Positions 36,567 through 47,345 of a DNA stretch of 64,000 bases are shown here, piece after piece. This DNA is from Polytrichum commune. Its lineage: Eukaryota > Streptophyta > Polytrichopsida > Polytrichales > Polytrichaceae. A program made the translations under genes and the position numbers. Below the pieces are notes generated by a model. The model was given only the letters and a program-made list of their open reading frames with translations. It searched no databases and was not told the origin of the DNA. The stretch covers positions 31,062,001 through 31,126,000 of the forward strand of contig OX485804.1 of NCBI GenBank assembly GCA_950295325.1. The letters run 5' to 3'. Position 1 is the stretch's first letter; each line of letters opens with the position of its first letter.

Positions 36567-36900
36567 AGCCACACGTGTGTGGCTCGTGCTAGATCACATA
36601 TTCATTTGGCTGGGCCCTGCTCCTCCCACACCTCCTTCACTGCCCGCACTTGCGTGGGAACTCGTTCCCCTTTGGAAACCAATGTGATAATACCTAGTCA
36701 CTTAAGCCATTAAGCTCCTTTGGCATGTGAGTGACCAGGCGCTTAATGGCTTAAGTGACCACGAATTGTCACATTGGTTCCCAACAAGGAAGAGTTCCCA
36801 TGCAGATGCAGGCATGAAGACCGAGTAGGGAAGAAGGCGTGGGAGGGGCGGGGCCCAGCCAAATGAAGATGTGATCTAGCCCAGGGCACACATGTGTGCT
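36567..36900. mobile_element. Foldback element, about 334 bp
   Basis: The left half, beginning AGCCACACGTGTGTGGCTCG, is inverted by the right half ending with CCCAGGGCACACATGTGTGCT. Pairing covers GCTAGATCACAT, TTCATTTGGCTGGGCCC, CTCCCAC and the CCAATGTGA block. The centre pairs as CACTTAAGCCATTAAGC / GCTTAATGGCTTAAGTG, so nearly the whole element folds back. It encodes nothing. The superfamily is unknown; flanks show no clear duplication. Confidence 0.75.
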
Positions 36901-37136
36901 ATTATTTTGGGCAGGCCGATCTCAAGTTCCTGAATCCAACCTTCAAAGTCGGGGACCAATGCTCAACAAAACTTATCATTAGCACTCATGGCCATCATCT
37001 TTTTGAGCGTTTGTAACCTTCTTTCAGTCAGCATCCGCACTCTGTCGTTGCGTGCTCACTTTTGACGATTTGGTGATGAATGAGAGCTCACTGGAAGATG
37101 AAGAAGGCACATTCCTCGTTTGCTACATTCAAGCAA

Positions 37137-37669
37137 GGGCCGCTTTACACCTAGAGGCCGGCCCAATTCCCCTTGAGGCCAATTGCATGAAATTTCAGCC
37201 CTTTTAGGGTTGGAGGCTGGCCTCAACTACACATTATAATAAGATTATAATGGAGGCCAATTTTCTCATATGTAAAGGCCTTAGGGTCAAGAAGCTAGGC
37301 CGATCATATAAGTCTAGCATAATCCAATGGATCTAGCATAATCTAGCATAGAACCATTCAAATTTTCACATAATCCAATGGATATGGTTAGTTGGAAAAA
37401 TCATATTTTATTTTTTAAAAAATTAATTGAAATTTGACATTGGTCCTGAGGCCAAAAATTGGCCTTCCATTTTGGGTACACCCAATTCAATGAGCTCGGG
37501 TTGTGTCAGACCATGCATTCTTTTATTAAAAAATTCATACCACCAAATCGGCCCGGCCTCTAGGTGTAAAGGGGTTGGGGCCGATTTCAGCCTTTTGACC
37601 AATCACAAGTGAGGATTTCAAGCCTCTTACACAACGAATTGGCCCGGCCTCTAGGCGTAAAGTGGCCCT
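37137..37669. mobile_element. PIF/Harbinger-like miniature element C
   Basis: The left end GGGCCGCTTTACACCTAGAG is inverted at the right end, CTCTAGGCGTAAAGTGGCCC. The flanking triplets are CAA and TAA, close to the 3-bp TWA duplication used by PIF/Harbinger elements. An additional internal copy of the terminus occurs at about 37545-37585 (CCGGCCTCTAGGTGTAAAGG). The GGGCC-R-CTT-Y-ACAC terminus is shared with the elements at 53630 and 54926. No transposase is present. Confidence 0.7.
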
Positions 37670-37879
37670 AAGATTTCAGAGGGATACAATCGACATTTGC
37701 AACAAGGCACATCTGACCTTTGGGGCTCCAGTATGTTTGAATGGTTTGGATTGTTGAATGAATCTTTACAATGTAGAGCCTTTGGAATTTCCTTAATGTG
37801 AAGGTACACAACATAATCCAACCCTATGGTTGAGATATGTACATGTATTAAGCACCTGACAAGGATGTCCGTTGTCTTA

Positions 37880-38075
37880 CCTTCATGGGAAGAAACTTAG
37901 AGAATAGGTAGAAATTATAGCTAGCTTGAATAGTGAATGATGTTGGTATGAATAATATGAATATTATGAATAATGCCAATATGAATAGTATTCCCATTGA
38001 ATAGTGCTTCTTGTCAATAGTGCATGAATGGACAATGCTTCCTTTGAATAATGTTGAGAATGTAACTTTGCCCAT
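37880..38075. repeat. Dispersed repeat family 4, copy 3
   Basis: CTTCATGGGAAGAAACTTAG is followed by GAATAGT/AATATGAAT runs and closes with GTTGAGAATGTAACTTTGCCC, in the same order as at 6431-6600. Confidence 0.55.
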
Positions 38076-39063
38076 ACTTTCAAGTGCAAGCTAGAATTCA
38101 TGAACAATAAGTGAATCTTACTACTTCATTCGGGGAGCCCATAGAATATAATTTCTCTATTCCAAAGTTAGTGAAATTGACCCATATGGCTAAATAAGAT
38201 TATGTAAATTAGCAATGATGGACAAGTGATACTTTAGAAGGCTACAACTCAATACAACTCAACACAAAGTTATGAAGTAATAGGTTATGAAGGTAAATAA
38301 AACAGACTGCACATGAAATTGACTTGACACTTATCTCTTTAGGGTCCATGCACTACATTGCATTTTACAATATTTCTATTGGATGGAAAATAATGTGCAT
38401 TTGAGAGACTTCCAACAAAGTGAGATCCAATTCATACATATTCTACTTGAGCGGTTTCAAATCTAAGATTTAAAATTTTAGTTACTTATTAAACATTGAC
38501 TTTGACAAAATTTTAATTATTTATTTCCTCACAAATAATTATTCTTAGATGTTATTGATCTAAACATATGATATATGTCAATTTTGGGAATATGAAGAGA
38601 TTGATGCAGAAATATTACCCTTAAGTGTAAGGTTATATGCTATTTAATGCGCTATGGTATTTTGCAGGCCACACTATAGTGCATTAAAGGGTAAGTCACA
38701 TTAAACTATGCCCATGGTATTTACCATAGACAATATGTTTGTATTGTGTCTGCAGGTTCTGGTTAGGAGAATTAGATGACATATGAATACCTAGTATACA
38801 AGGTATTCCATCTATTACCTACATGTGCATTCCATCGACTCATAAACTTTTATACCACCCTTGACACGGACAATTCAACCCACTATCACCAACTTAATTG
38901 ATGATTGGCCATATGTATGTGGAAACCTCCAATATGAATATCTAGGAACAAAAATATCTTTGTTCCAACAAATTTTGAGAAGTTTCAACGGTTCCAAAGT
39001 TCTAGTTGGGGCAATGAGTAGAAATCATTTGTTCTAAATTTGGATGAGAGAGATGGATGAGGA

Positions 39064-39088
39064 CTCTCTCTCTCTCTCTCTCTCTCAG
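39064..39088. repeat. CT microsatellite
   Basis: About twelve CT units. A GTAG/GTAT tetranucleotide run follows at about 39133-39153. Confidence 0.9.
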
Positions 39089-39164
39089 CAAAGTGAAACT
39101 AGATTTCATATGTTATAAAGACAAACATATATGTAGATAGGTAGGTAGGTATATGTAGTGAAGG

Positions 39165-39345
39165 CCTTCATCACATCAAATAGGAAGGCTTGGTATAAAT
39201 ACACGAGTTCAATGTCTAGCATGCCAATAATACCTATACATTTCTTTTACTATGTAAACTTCTTGTATATAGGGGGTTTAAATTTATTGCGACCCACACA
39301 TGTTGTTTGAATTTTTAGTGGAGAGCCCAACCACTGGGGTCCATA
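39165..39345 (+). promoter_or_regulatory. LTR-like promoter repeat, copy 2
   Basis: Partner of 3075-3260. It has TATAAATA at 39194-39201 and the shared CTTCTTGTATAT and CTGGGGTCCA blocks. LTR ends are not visible. Confidence 0.45.
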
Positions 39346-39589
39346 CGGTTGTGTATTTTATTTGTAGTGGACTTCCGTGCCCTTTGTTTAGAATGCATTA
39401 GGCGCATGGGTTGTGCATATTATTCCATGTCCTCTTAGATGTCCATTCGTGGCACACCTATTTGTTTTGAAGTTATGCTAATTGTTTCACAAAAAATATT
39501 TTATTTCAAGGACTTTCCAATTTTGAAGTAAATAGGTTTGATACTTTTGTTGTATAGATAAACGATCATCGTATATGTATTTGCTTGTA

Positions 39590-41170
39590 AATTTACTTGG
39601 CCTCATTGGAGTTGTTTTTGTGTCCACAATTTGCCTATTCCACAAGACAGTGTACGGTGGCATCTCCATCAATACCAACATCAAACCCCCCAAGTGAAAA
39701 AACAACCTCTCCACTCTCCACTCCGCCCTTGGCAATGGCATTGACTTTCATGCCTTGCCATGTCCAAGGAAGACACAACCGTTGGTGTTGGTCATGCCTC
39801 CCCCCAAGGTGGTATTCCGTGTCAACACGTCTTCAATTTCACCTGCTTCTTTCCTATCTCCAAGAGTGCTAACCACTCGTGGCCCTATACTTCAACTAGC
39901 ACATCCCTCCCATGTTGTCACACATGGTTTCAATCTTGATTCCAAGCCTATCTGTTTGGATGACTATGGATCGTCCTAGTCCAATGTTGCACCTCGGGCT
40001 CAAGTTTCAATTGTCCTTGATTCTTCTAGTGTGTTCCATGGTAGTTGTGCATCTCTGCCTTCAAAGACACCGATAATAACATTCATTTACTCACTAAGTA
40101 TAGTTGTGGGGTTCCCGTTTTTATACTAGGGCCCTCCCATGCCACTCCACCCCCTTCGGTGCCTATGGACCACCCAACTGCGGATGGCTTAGACGCAAAA
40201 ACAAAATAAGTTGGACGGTGTGAGTGATTTCTTCAAGTTGTATACATCTAATACAAATGTGCATGACAACCCATTGGTGTGCTCTATCTGCCAAACGGTC
40301 CACATCGACATTTTTTCTCATGGTTGCACATCACAAAAAAGAAACAATAGTTGTCATTGGGCATCTATTTTGCACTGAGTGCCGTTACAAATACACCATT
40401 TTGACAAGTTATTGCTACCAACATCCTTGAGTCCATATAGTATCAAGAGGCCAGGAATGGAGATACCAAGGCAGAGCAAGAGTCGTTGTCTAGGTCTCAA
40501 GTGAGCTATACATGGGTGGTCCATAAGGGACAATGTGCAAGGTGATGTGGAAGAGTCTTTGTTGCATTATGTTAGGAGGTACTTCACATCCGAGGTGTAC
40601 GCCCTCCTCATGGTGGATAGTGGTATTACACACAAGGCAATCCATACGTTGAAGTCCATTGATACTTTTGGAATCTTCAATGGTGCACAAACGCTAACAT
40701 TTGCGCTTGTATGCATGTATTTCCCTTCATGTGCTTATGGTTCCTTCCATCTTTGTTCCTTGCTACTTTATTTTATTTTCCAATTTCTTGAATGCATTTT
40801 CTCTCTTGACTATATGAGGGGAACATACGCAATTGTTGTCTATCTTCAATGTCTTTCATTTTTATTGTTGCAATTTGCAAACTCTACATTTTTCTCAATT
40901 CATTGCGATGTGCCATGTCTGTTTATGTTGACTATACAATCTTCTTTCTTGTGTCTATGCATTGTTATGGTGTTTAAAGACAATCTTCAAAGATGTAGCT
41001 AAAATTAGTACTTATTGGGAGCACACAAACAATGTTACATTTGTTGTGCAAGTTAAGTTTGTCTCAAATGGGGTGTCATACATGGTTAAACTATACAAAA
41101 GGAGATCATGCTCCTCATTGTCAGATGTTGTCTACTTCAAACTCACAATAGAGGCATGTTGCCATTAAAA
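39590..41170 (+). pseudogene. Unrecognised coding-like stretch
   Basis: Plus-strand frames remain open in pieces: 39597-39872, 39755-39979, 40224-40430, 40535-41002 (155 codons) and 40962-41168. About 40250-40330 one frame reads VHDNPLVCSICQTVHIDIFS with further cysteine and histidine residues, suggestive of a zinc-binding patch. The 155-codon frame begins charged and turns hydrophobic after about residue 55, where intron-like T-rich sequence starts. I cannot name a family. Frame changes between pieces indicate introns or decay. Confidence 0.3.
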
Positions 41171-41760
41171 TCAACACGGACAAATGGGTCCAAATACAAT
41201 AACGTGTACCAAAATTGTGTCACACATGACCATTTTTCCATAGTCCTAGACACTCCTTGTAAATAATTATCATGTTTTTACTCTAAACTTCACAAAAGTT
41301 TATAGTCAAGATTTAGTACAATTATAAATATTGTCATTACATTTGATTGATGATTTGCGAACTCAATTAATAAAATTGCCTCAAACATGAGTCCTTATGA
41401 AAAGTAAAGTCTTATTTCTATTTAGTCCTTATTGGTACACCTTATCATTGTTGGACCCAAGTAATTTTTTATTTTTTTTAATTATGGAAAATTAGCTTGT
41501 TAGTTGCTTGCCTTTGGTATTTCATTATATTAACTACTTGTCATTGGACAAAATTTGAAGGTAAAGACTTTGAGATAGAGGTTCTTGCTCATGTGGCCTA
41601 TGGTGAAGCATTTCTAGAGGTGGGGTACATTTTTAACTAGCGTCATGTGTTGATGTATAATTTAATTTAATTGATTCAAGTAAAAAAATACATTAACAAT
41701 ATTCTTCAAGTAAAAATTATGAAATCAACCAAATGAAACATTTAAACAAACAAAACTTAC

Positions 41761-41950
41761 TCATAAAATAGATTGTTGGCCTCGCAATTACGAATTGGAG
41801 AATCATCCGAGTCTTCAAGATTGGTATCTTTGCCAATAGCTATAGGGGATTGTGTAATCAAAGGCTTCAAGATGGAATCAAAAACATATTTGTCACCTTC
41901 CAATGCCAAGAGGTGACGCTTCAAATTGCGGCAAGCATGTATAGAGGGTC
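41761..41950 (-). pseudogene. Exon-like block: methyltransferase-like SAM motif, C-terminal part
   Basis: This 190-bp block has a plausible 3' splice site (CTTGATAG before 41950) and a consensus donor, GTAAGT, right after 41761. It encodes GPSIHACRNLKRHLLALEGD followed by KYVFDSILKP. Joined to the block at 42058-42174 the codon split G|GA gives TTSTG-PSIHAC. The spacing from that glycine to the acidic ALEGD equals that in N6/N4-type DNA methyltransferases, where a GxG loop precedes an IGIE-type strand end. Known of the family: these residues bind S-adenosylmethionine. The assignment is inference from spacing, and there is no DPPY-type catalytic motif in sight. Confidence 0.45.
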
Positions 41951-42057
41951 CTATCAAGGAGATAATACACATTATCAAGAAAACAATCAATGAGAGAATG
42001 TTAGTTGGTAGTGAAGTTAATATTCAAACAATATCTTTAAAAAGAATTGATTTATAC

Positions 42058-42174
42058 CGGTGGATGTAGTGAGGTTTTCAGTAATTCATTCAAATTTTGA
42101 TCAAGCATCAATCAAAACTTGGGAGAACAATAAATATTCTTCTTGTGTGCCCTTCCAAGGTGTGTCATCATTAT
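42058..42174 (-). pseudogene. Exon-like block upstream of the SAM motif, with stops
   Basis: This 117-bp block lies between a possible acceptor (GATGATAG before 42174) and a GT donor after 42058. Its intron to the next block is 107 bp and the reading phase is preserved. It reads NDDTPWKGTQEEYLLFSQVL, then contains two in-frame TGA stops before ending TTSTG. Both stops could come from CGA by C-to-T change, the usual decay of methylated DNA. In methyltransferases the equivalent region precedes motif I. The solo LTR at 42330 lies just upstream. Confidence 0.45.
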
Positions 42175-42329
42175 CTATCATCAATCGAGAAGTAGTATAT
42201 GTGAAATTGTATCAAACATCATCATCCAAATTCATAGCATTCACCGGAAGATCAATTCATTTAAAACGACAAAGGCATGCATTTCAATCCAGCAGTATTA
42301 CCAAAAAAACGAAGAAGTAAGAGCGTCGT

Positions 42330-43921
42330 TGTGAGCCCAAACCTCCACCCTTTATGCGTCAGTGTCCGGGTAGAGGCTTGCAACTCACATGTCTTAGATT
42401 AAGTTCCTCCTCCCAACCATTCCATTCAGTGTACCATTGGAGGAAGTTAATGTGCACACTTTCTTTATAATGAAAGAAAACACCACACAATAGCATTAAC
42501 CAATGCTTGGAACTGGCCTAATCACTACACCACACCCCTAGCTAATCCTTCCCCACACCATGTGAGCCTTACCCTTAATTAATTAGAGTTTGAGCCTTAA
42601 TGAGTGCTTAGTCTAGGTGTCAAAAACTAATGCACCTAAAATTCTCTCTCTTACATCTATGCACCTTGCCTTCGGCCACAGTGCCTCGGTCACAAGATGC
42701 TACCGGTAGCCGGTACCCTGAAGTTGCCCCTGGTTGCCCTTCCATCCACCCAATCAACCCTTGTCACTCCCTGTGTGCTCCTCCCGGTAGTTACTTTGCT
42801 GCAGCCAGCCTCTCCCCTGGTCACGCAATTATTCGGCAGCAATGGCAGTTGTTACCTTCCACAGTGGCACCCTTTTCCTTCACAGCAACACCCGGCAATA
42901 GGAACAGAAGTTGCAGTTGCACTGCAGCCATCATTGGCAGTTCGCCCCAATGCCATTCTTCCCACATTACCCCCAGTTGCCTCCGAATTGGAAGAGCGCC
43001 ACACCTCCTAGTTCACCGCCCTCAGCTAAATGCTTGTTGCTCCCCCTGCAACAATGCAGCCAACGGATGCAGTCCCGAGCGCTCAAAGCTGCTCCCGCAT
43101 ATATCCAGCCATCTCTCGGTGCGAAACCCAGCTCCGCCTCCCTTGCAGTTGCTCTCCTGTGTATTGGGACTTCATGGCATCCACATTCATCGTCGCTCCT
43201 CCTTCCTGGCTTTGTTGGCCAGCTGCTTAGCACCGGTCTTTGCACTTCGACAATGTTGGTGTCGGCCTTGGTGGCGGCATCGAATCCCAATTCGGCAGCC
43301 TCGGTTTTTATTTCTTCCTCCCTTTCAATCCATCTCTTCTTTTGCTTTTCCTTCAACCCAACAGTCATTCCTCTAATTCCCCAACAGGATCCAGATTCAT
43401 TTCATCTGCACTTGCACAGAAACCGCCACTTGACCTGCTCCCAATTTCAGCAGCACAACCGCATGCTGCCAACGGCCTCCCTGTTCTCCCTCGGTGCCTT
43501 CCTCTATGTCTCTCTCCTCGCAACTGAGAGCTCCCCTTCGGAGCCTGGAGACCTCCTCACAATCCTTCCGGGCTTCCAGCAGCCCCAGCCGCTCCAGCTT
43601 GGTGGGTGGCCTCTCAAAAAACTTGCCCTTTCAAAAAGGAATTTGACTCCTAGGATGCTTGGCACCTCTTAGTCATTTTTTAGGCTTCTTTCCCACGGCC
43701 ATCTATAAAGTCGAAGCCTTTAATTCAACCATCCCTAAACTTGAATTCCCTAATTCCTCATCATCTTCCCTAACTTTTAATTTAACTCCTTAATTCTAAT
43801 TTATCTAAGCTCTTCTACGCTACTTCTCTATGCCTTTCCAATTAACCTAAGTGAAGACAAAACCTAATGTTTGAATATTTTTACGGTTAAGCACCAATGT
43901 GGGCACATAATTGGGCTCACA
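42330..43921 (+). mobile_element. Solo LTR, family L, copy 2
   Basis: The 1592-bp unit begins TGTGAGCCCAAACCTCCACC and ends AATTGGGCTCACA. It is flanked by the perfect duplication GTCGT (42325-42329 and 43922-43926) with no internal region, so it is a solo LTR. Ends, early CCGGGT block, AACACCAC leader after a TATA-like TATAATG (about 42475), and the terminal GTGGGCAC block match copy 1. Between about 42630 and 43680 it carries a GC- and pyrimidine-rich segment absent from copy 1. This segment creates long open frames (42630-43376, 42911-43672 plus; 42967-43368 minus) on several frames and both strands, as unusual base composition does; their proline- and serine-rich translations have no domain and are not called as genes. 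It interrupts the minus-strand decayed gene. Confidence 0.92.
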
Positions 43922-44537
43922 GTCGTGAACTCGATTGTTTGCAAAACAAATGTACATAAAATAAATAATAATAATAATAATCACTTTGGATCTTCAAGGT
44001 TAATTTCTTTCTTTTGAAGAATGATAATTTTAAGATTCTAAGCATAAGAAGCCCCTCCTTAATACCTGCAATAACAAGATAAACTATTGGTGTTGTTTTT
44101 TGAACAACTTGAAAATGGAATGTGTGATTTGCACCAACCTAGATAACATATGTACAACTCATGTAAGTTCAATATATTGTTAATCAATAAAGTAAAAAAA
44201 CAAATATTAATAATTTAATAGATATTATGAAAGAATCAATAAAAAATCTTTGTAAAAAATGCATTGATGTCGTGAAAAGATTAAGTCTTGGTATTTTCTG
44301 GTCATTCAACATACTAAAAAATGAGTCATTCAAAATATGCTCAAATGAATGCTTGTCATAATTATATTTTGTTATTTGAAGAGTTTTAATCTTGATTCTC
44401 AAAGGGGAGAACAATATCAAAACAATAAAAGCACATGATTGGTGTCAGATGAAGTTGCAGGCTTAAGAATCTTAAGCTACTCGCTAGAAGGTTTATCATT
44501 CAAGTTATCATTGTCTTTAGGTTGGTCAACTATTTGA

Positions 44538-44741
44538 TTATTGTTTTTCTTCCTTTGTGTGTTTTCTAGATGGCACTTCTTCTTCCAATGTAGGGAGAAC
44601 AAATGTGGGTTCAAGGCGAGTGTGCAATTTCATTTCTAAATGTGGAGTTTCACTCTTTGGAAAATTCACATACAATCCAAATTCATACCAATAAACCTCA
44701 TTGCAATGTTTGCATAATTCTCCAATTGGACATCCTTGATA
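44538..44741 (-). pseudogene. Exon-like block with CxxxxxCxxC patch
   Basis: A 204-bp minus-strand frame follows a good acceptor (TTTTCTAATAG). It begins YQGCPIGELCKHCNEVYWYE and continues through LEPTFVLPTLEEEVPSRK to a stop. The cysteine spacing could bind zinc. The block starts in phase 0, matching the end of the upstream block at 44915. I do not recognise the protein. Confidence 0.4.
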
Positions 44742-44914
44742 CTATTAGAAAATGATAGTAGCTTGTGCAAAGCATTTCAAAGAAATACTTTGCGCTTAAA
44801 TTATTTATCAAAAGAGAATATAAAAAATGAAGTTAAAAGAGTTTGAATATATAAAACAAAAGCATGAGTGTTAAGCATCAAATATACAAGATAAAGTGAG
44901 TACATGTAAACAAC

Positions 44915-45042
44915 CCGCATCATATCTTGAAATCCATTTGGTCGCTTATTGATAGTCATGTTTTTCATAATGGTATTATTCAAATTTAACGTTTTGAAAA
45001 ATTCCGTTTTTTGACAAATCACCCTCCCATATTCAATGTAAT
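44915..45042 (-). pseudogene. Exon-like block of the decayed minus-strand gene
   Basis: The block lies between an acceptor TTTTTGTAG and a donor GTTGTT. It reads YIEYGRVICQKTEFFKTLNL and onward to RPNGFQDMMR with no stop. Its end phase fits the start of the 44538-44741 block. Protein unknown. Confidence 0.4.
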
Positions 45043-45378
45043 CTACAAAAATTGGCAATTTTTTAGTTGCATTTGATCATCATGTTCATTTTAAAATATT
45101 ATGAATTAGAAAGTACAAGAGATTCTTTAACCTAATTTATTTTAAAATAAAAATTAAAGTAACCTAATATCCGGAAAATATTTAAATTTTATTTGATTAA
45201 AAATATATGTTTATTCAAGGTTTTCATTTTTCCCAAAATGTTGCTTTGTGTAATTAAAGATGAAAAACTTTCTCATGAATAGGCACCTTAAAGAACGTCA
45301 ATGACATCCAAAATGCAAGAGTAGAATTTTAGAGCTATAATTGCTTAACTTTTTGTTGGGGCCCATTTTTTATGTTAC

Positions 45379-45581
45379 AAGATGTTGAATTTTTTCTTGA
45401 TCCATTTGAGGCTTATCATAATGTAAATCATAACGTCGTTTAACTTTAGCCCAAATTTAATGATCTAAACTAGGATGTGCAATGAATAAATGATTTGTAA
45501 GGCTAGAATCTAAGTTGACATGTTTGCCATGTGTAGCTGCATTCATAAGCTCAGTAACCTCTTCAGAAGAGATGTCATATT
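45379..45581 (-). pseudogene. Exon-like block with one internal stop
   Basis: Sixty-seven codons lie between an acceptor (CTCTTTAG) and a donor (GTAACAT). It starts YDISSEEVTELMNAATHGKH and continues to WAKVKRRYDLHYDKPQMDQE, with one TAA at codon 41. The surrounding DNA is about 75-80% AT and full of stops, so a 67-codon protein-like block stands out. Phase to its neighbours does not match exactly, consistent with decay or a mis-set boundary. Confidence 0.4.
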
Positions 45582-45818
45582 CTAAAGAGATTTTTATTTT
45601 TTATTTTTTATATTATAAGTTTTTACCGCGGCAATCTCCCGCTAAAATAATAAAAATTGAGTAATTTATCGAGTATAAAAATATGATGTAATATGTGAAG
45701 CTCGTAAGAATATTAAAGTTTGGTATAAAACTTACATTATATATGTAAAAAAAAAATCATGTGTAAGCATTTACCACATTGCAATAGTTTTTGTGAGACA
45801 TTTTTTGTATTATTCATG

Positions 45819-45970
45819 TTACAATGACTTTTTGAAGCTTTCAATTGGCAAACTTCCAATAGGGTGCACCCGATATAGTTTATGAACAAGATCACTCTTC
45901 ACATATAAATGTTCAACATGATTGAAACGACCAATATAAATCCAATAAGAAATAAAAATAAATACTGTAA
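45819..45970 (-). pseudogene. Exon-like block of the decayed minus-strand gene
   Basis: After an acceptor-like TTTTGTTACAG the frame reads through SYWIYIGRFNHVEHLYVKSD and VHKLYRVHPIGSLPIESFKK to a GTAACA donor-like site. No stop inside. Protein unknown. Further weaker open pieces of the same style lie upstream at about 46040-46220 and 46430-46560 minus. Confidence 0.4.
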
Positions 45971-47161
45971 CAAAATTGTAGAATGAAAATATTAAATATT
46001 CATAAATATAAAAAATACGTTATTTAAAAAAAAACTTATATGTTGAGGTCACACATTGTTATAAGTTGCACAACAGTATGAAGGGATGCATTCAACAAAA
46101 TGAAGTCAATTGAAACAAAATAGTTTGCCTCTTTAGAATGAACCTTGTCTATAACTGACCTCCATGTTTGTAAATGATGAATTCCAACCCAAACCCAAAA
46201 CATTTTTCTCATAAAGAATTTGCGGACTTTAATTTTTTTAAATTATGAAAATCTACACTTAATTGTTTCCAATGTATACAGTACTCTAAGAATTTATTAA
46301 TGGTGAAGGGATATCTTGAGTTTTCATATGATTTTTTTTAATGAGATATAAAATACCACACGTCTATATTTAAATCTATGAATAACTATTTGCTCCAAAT
46401 TCAAGACATCTTACATCAAATTAAGCTGAATCAAAGGCATTGAGAGCAAACGATATTGAAATTTGAAAAACCTTGACTTTGAAGATTGGTGAAAGCAATG
46501 CTTCTCAATTATTGATTTTGAATCAAACATACGACCAATGAATTTATGTTTGCTTCTACACGAGAAGATGCTAGCTAACTATTGAACATCAATAAATTAT
46601 TATGTTCACAAGTCAAATGTTGTGAAGAATTATTAGTTTTCATTGGTAACAAAAATATGAAAGAGACTTAGAATACCAAAGACTATCAATCTATTGAAAT
46701 CAACTTATAATTAAAAAAAACTTAAAATACGCATATTTGATAATTTTATGATCCTAGTAGATTAAATCATATGAAAACATTTTATAAAAACGGATTACAT
46801 CATAAACAACAATGACCATGGTCCAAATTATATCATATTATTTTATCAATATTTTAAATTCTTATGGACATTCAAGATATTATAATTAAATTTTGCATCA
46901 TAAAAGAAGAACTCTAAAATGTACTGAGGGTTGCATTGCATTGGAAATTTAAAGCCCAAATAGTAGATTCTAAGAATTTTAAAACATTGACATTGACGCC
47001 TAAAAATATATAGTAAATCAAGTATGTTTATATGCTCTAAGTGTATTCACAAAAAAATTGAACTTTATCCAAGTTGGTGTATCAGTTCTAAAGAATCAAT
47101 TAATGTGATTCAAATCTACCAATCTTGACCTTAAAAAAAACATGCAATTTATACTTACAAA

Positions 47162-47345
47162 CATTTTTTGTTTTGTATCATAAAGTATTGGTAATGTTGC
47201 CAATACGCCCTATGTGCCAACTATGTGATCATTTTTGTTTTGTATCACGAGAGTATTGGAGGTGCCACCAATACCTAAGTGCTCTCTTACACATATTAGT
47301 AACATATCACAAGGACATTAGCGGTGCCACTAATATTTCTAGTGC
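47162..47345. repeat. Three degenerate 67-bp tandem units
   Basis: TTTTTGTTTTGTATCA at 47165 and 47232, and a weaker third unit near 47300, are each followed by GTATTGG-type, GCCACCAATA-type and GTGCTCT-type blocks. The open frame 47125-47364 plus simply reads this array. Confidence 0.6.

Noticed and set aside
40535-41002. 155-codon open frame as an intact gene
   Set aside because: Its second half is strongly hydrophobic T-rich sequence typical of an intron, and no domain is recognisable.
42630-43672. Overlapping open frames of 248 and 253 codons as protein-coding genes
   Set aside because: They lie wholly inside a solo LTR, overlap in different frames and on both strands, and have low-complexity P/S/C-rich translations without domains.
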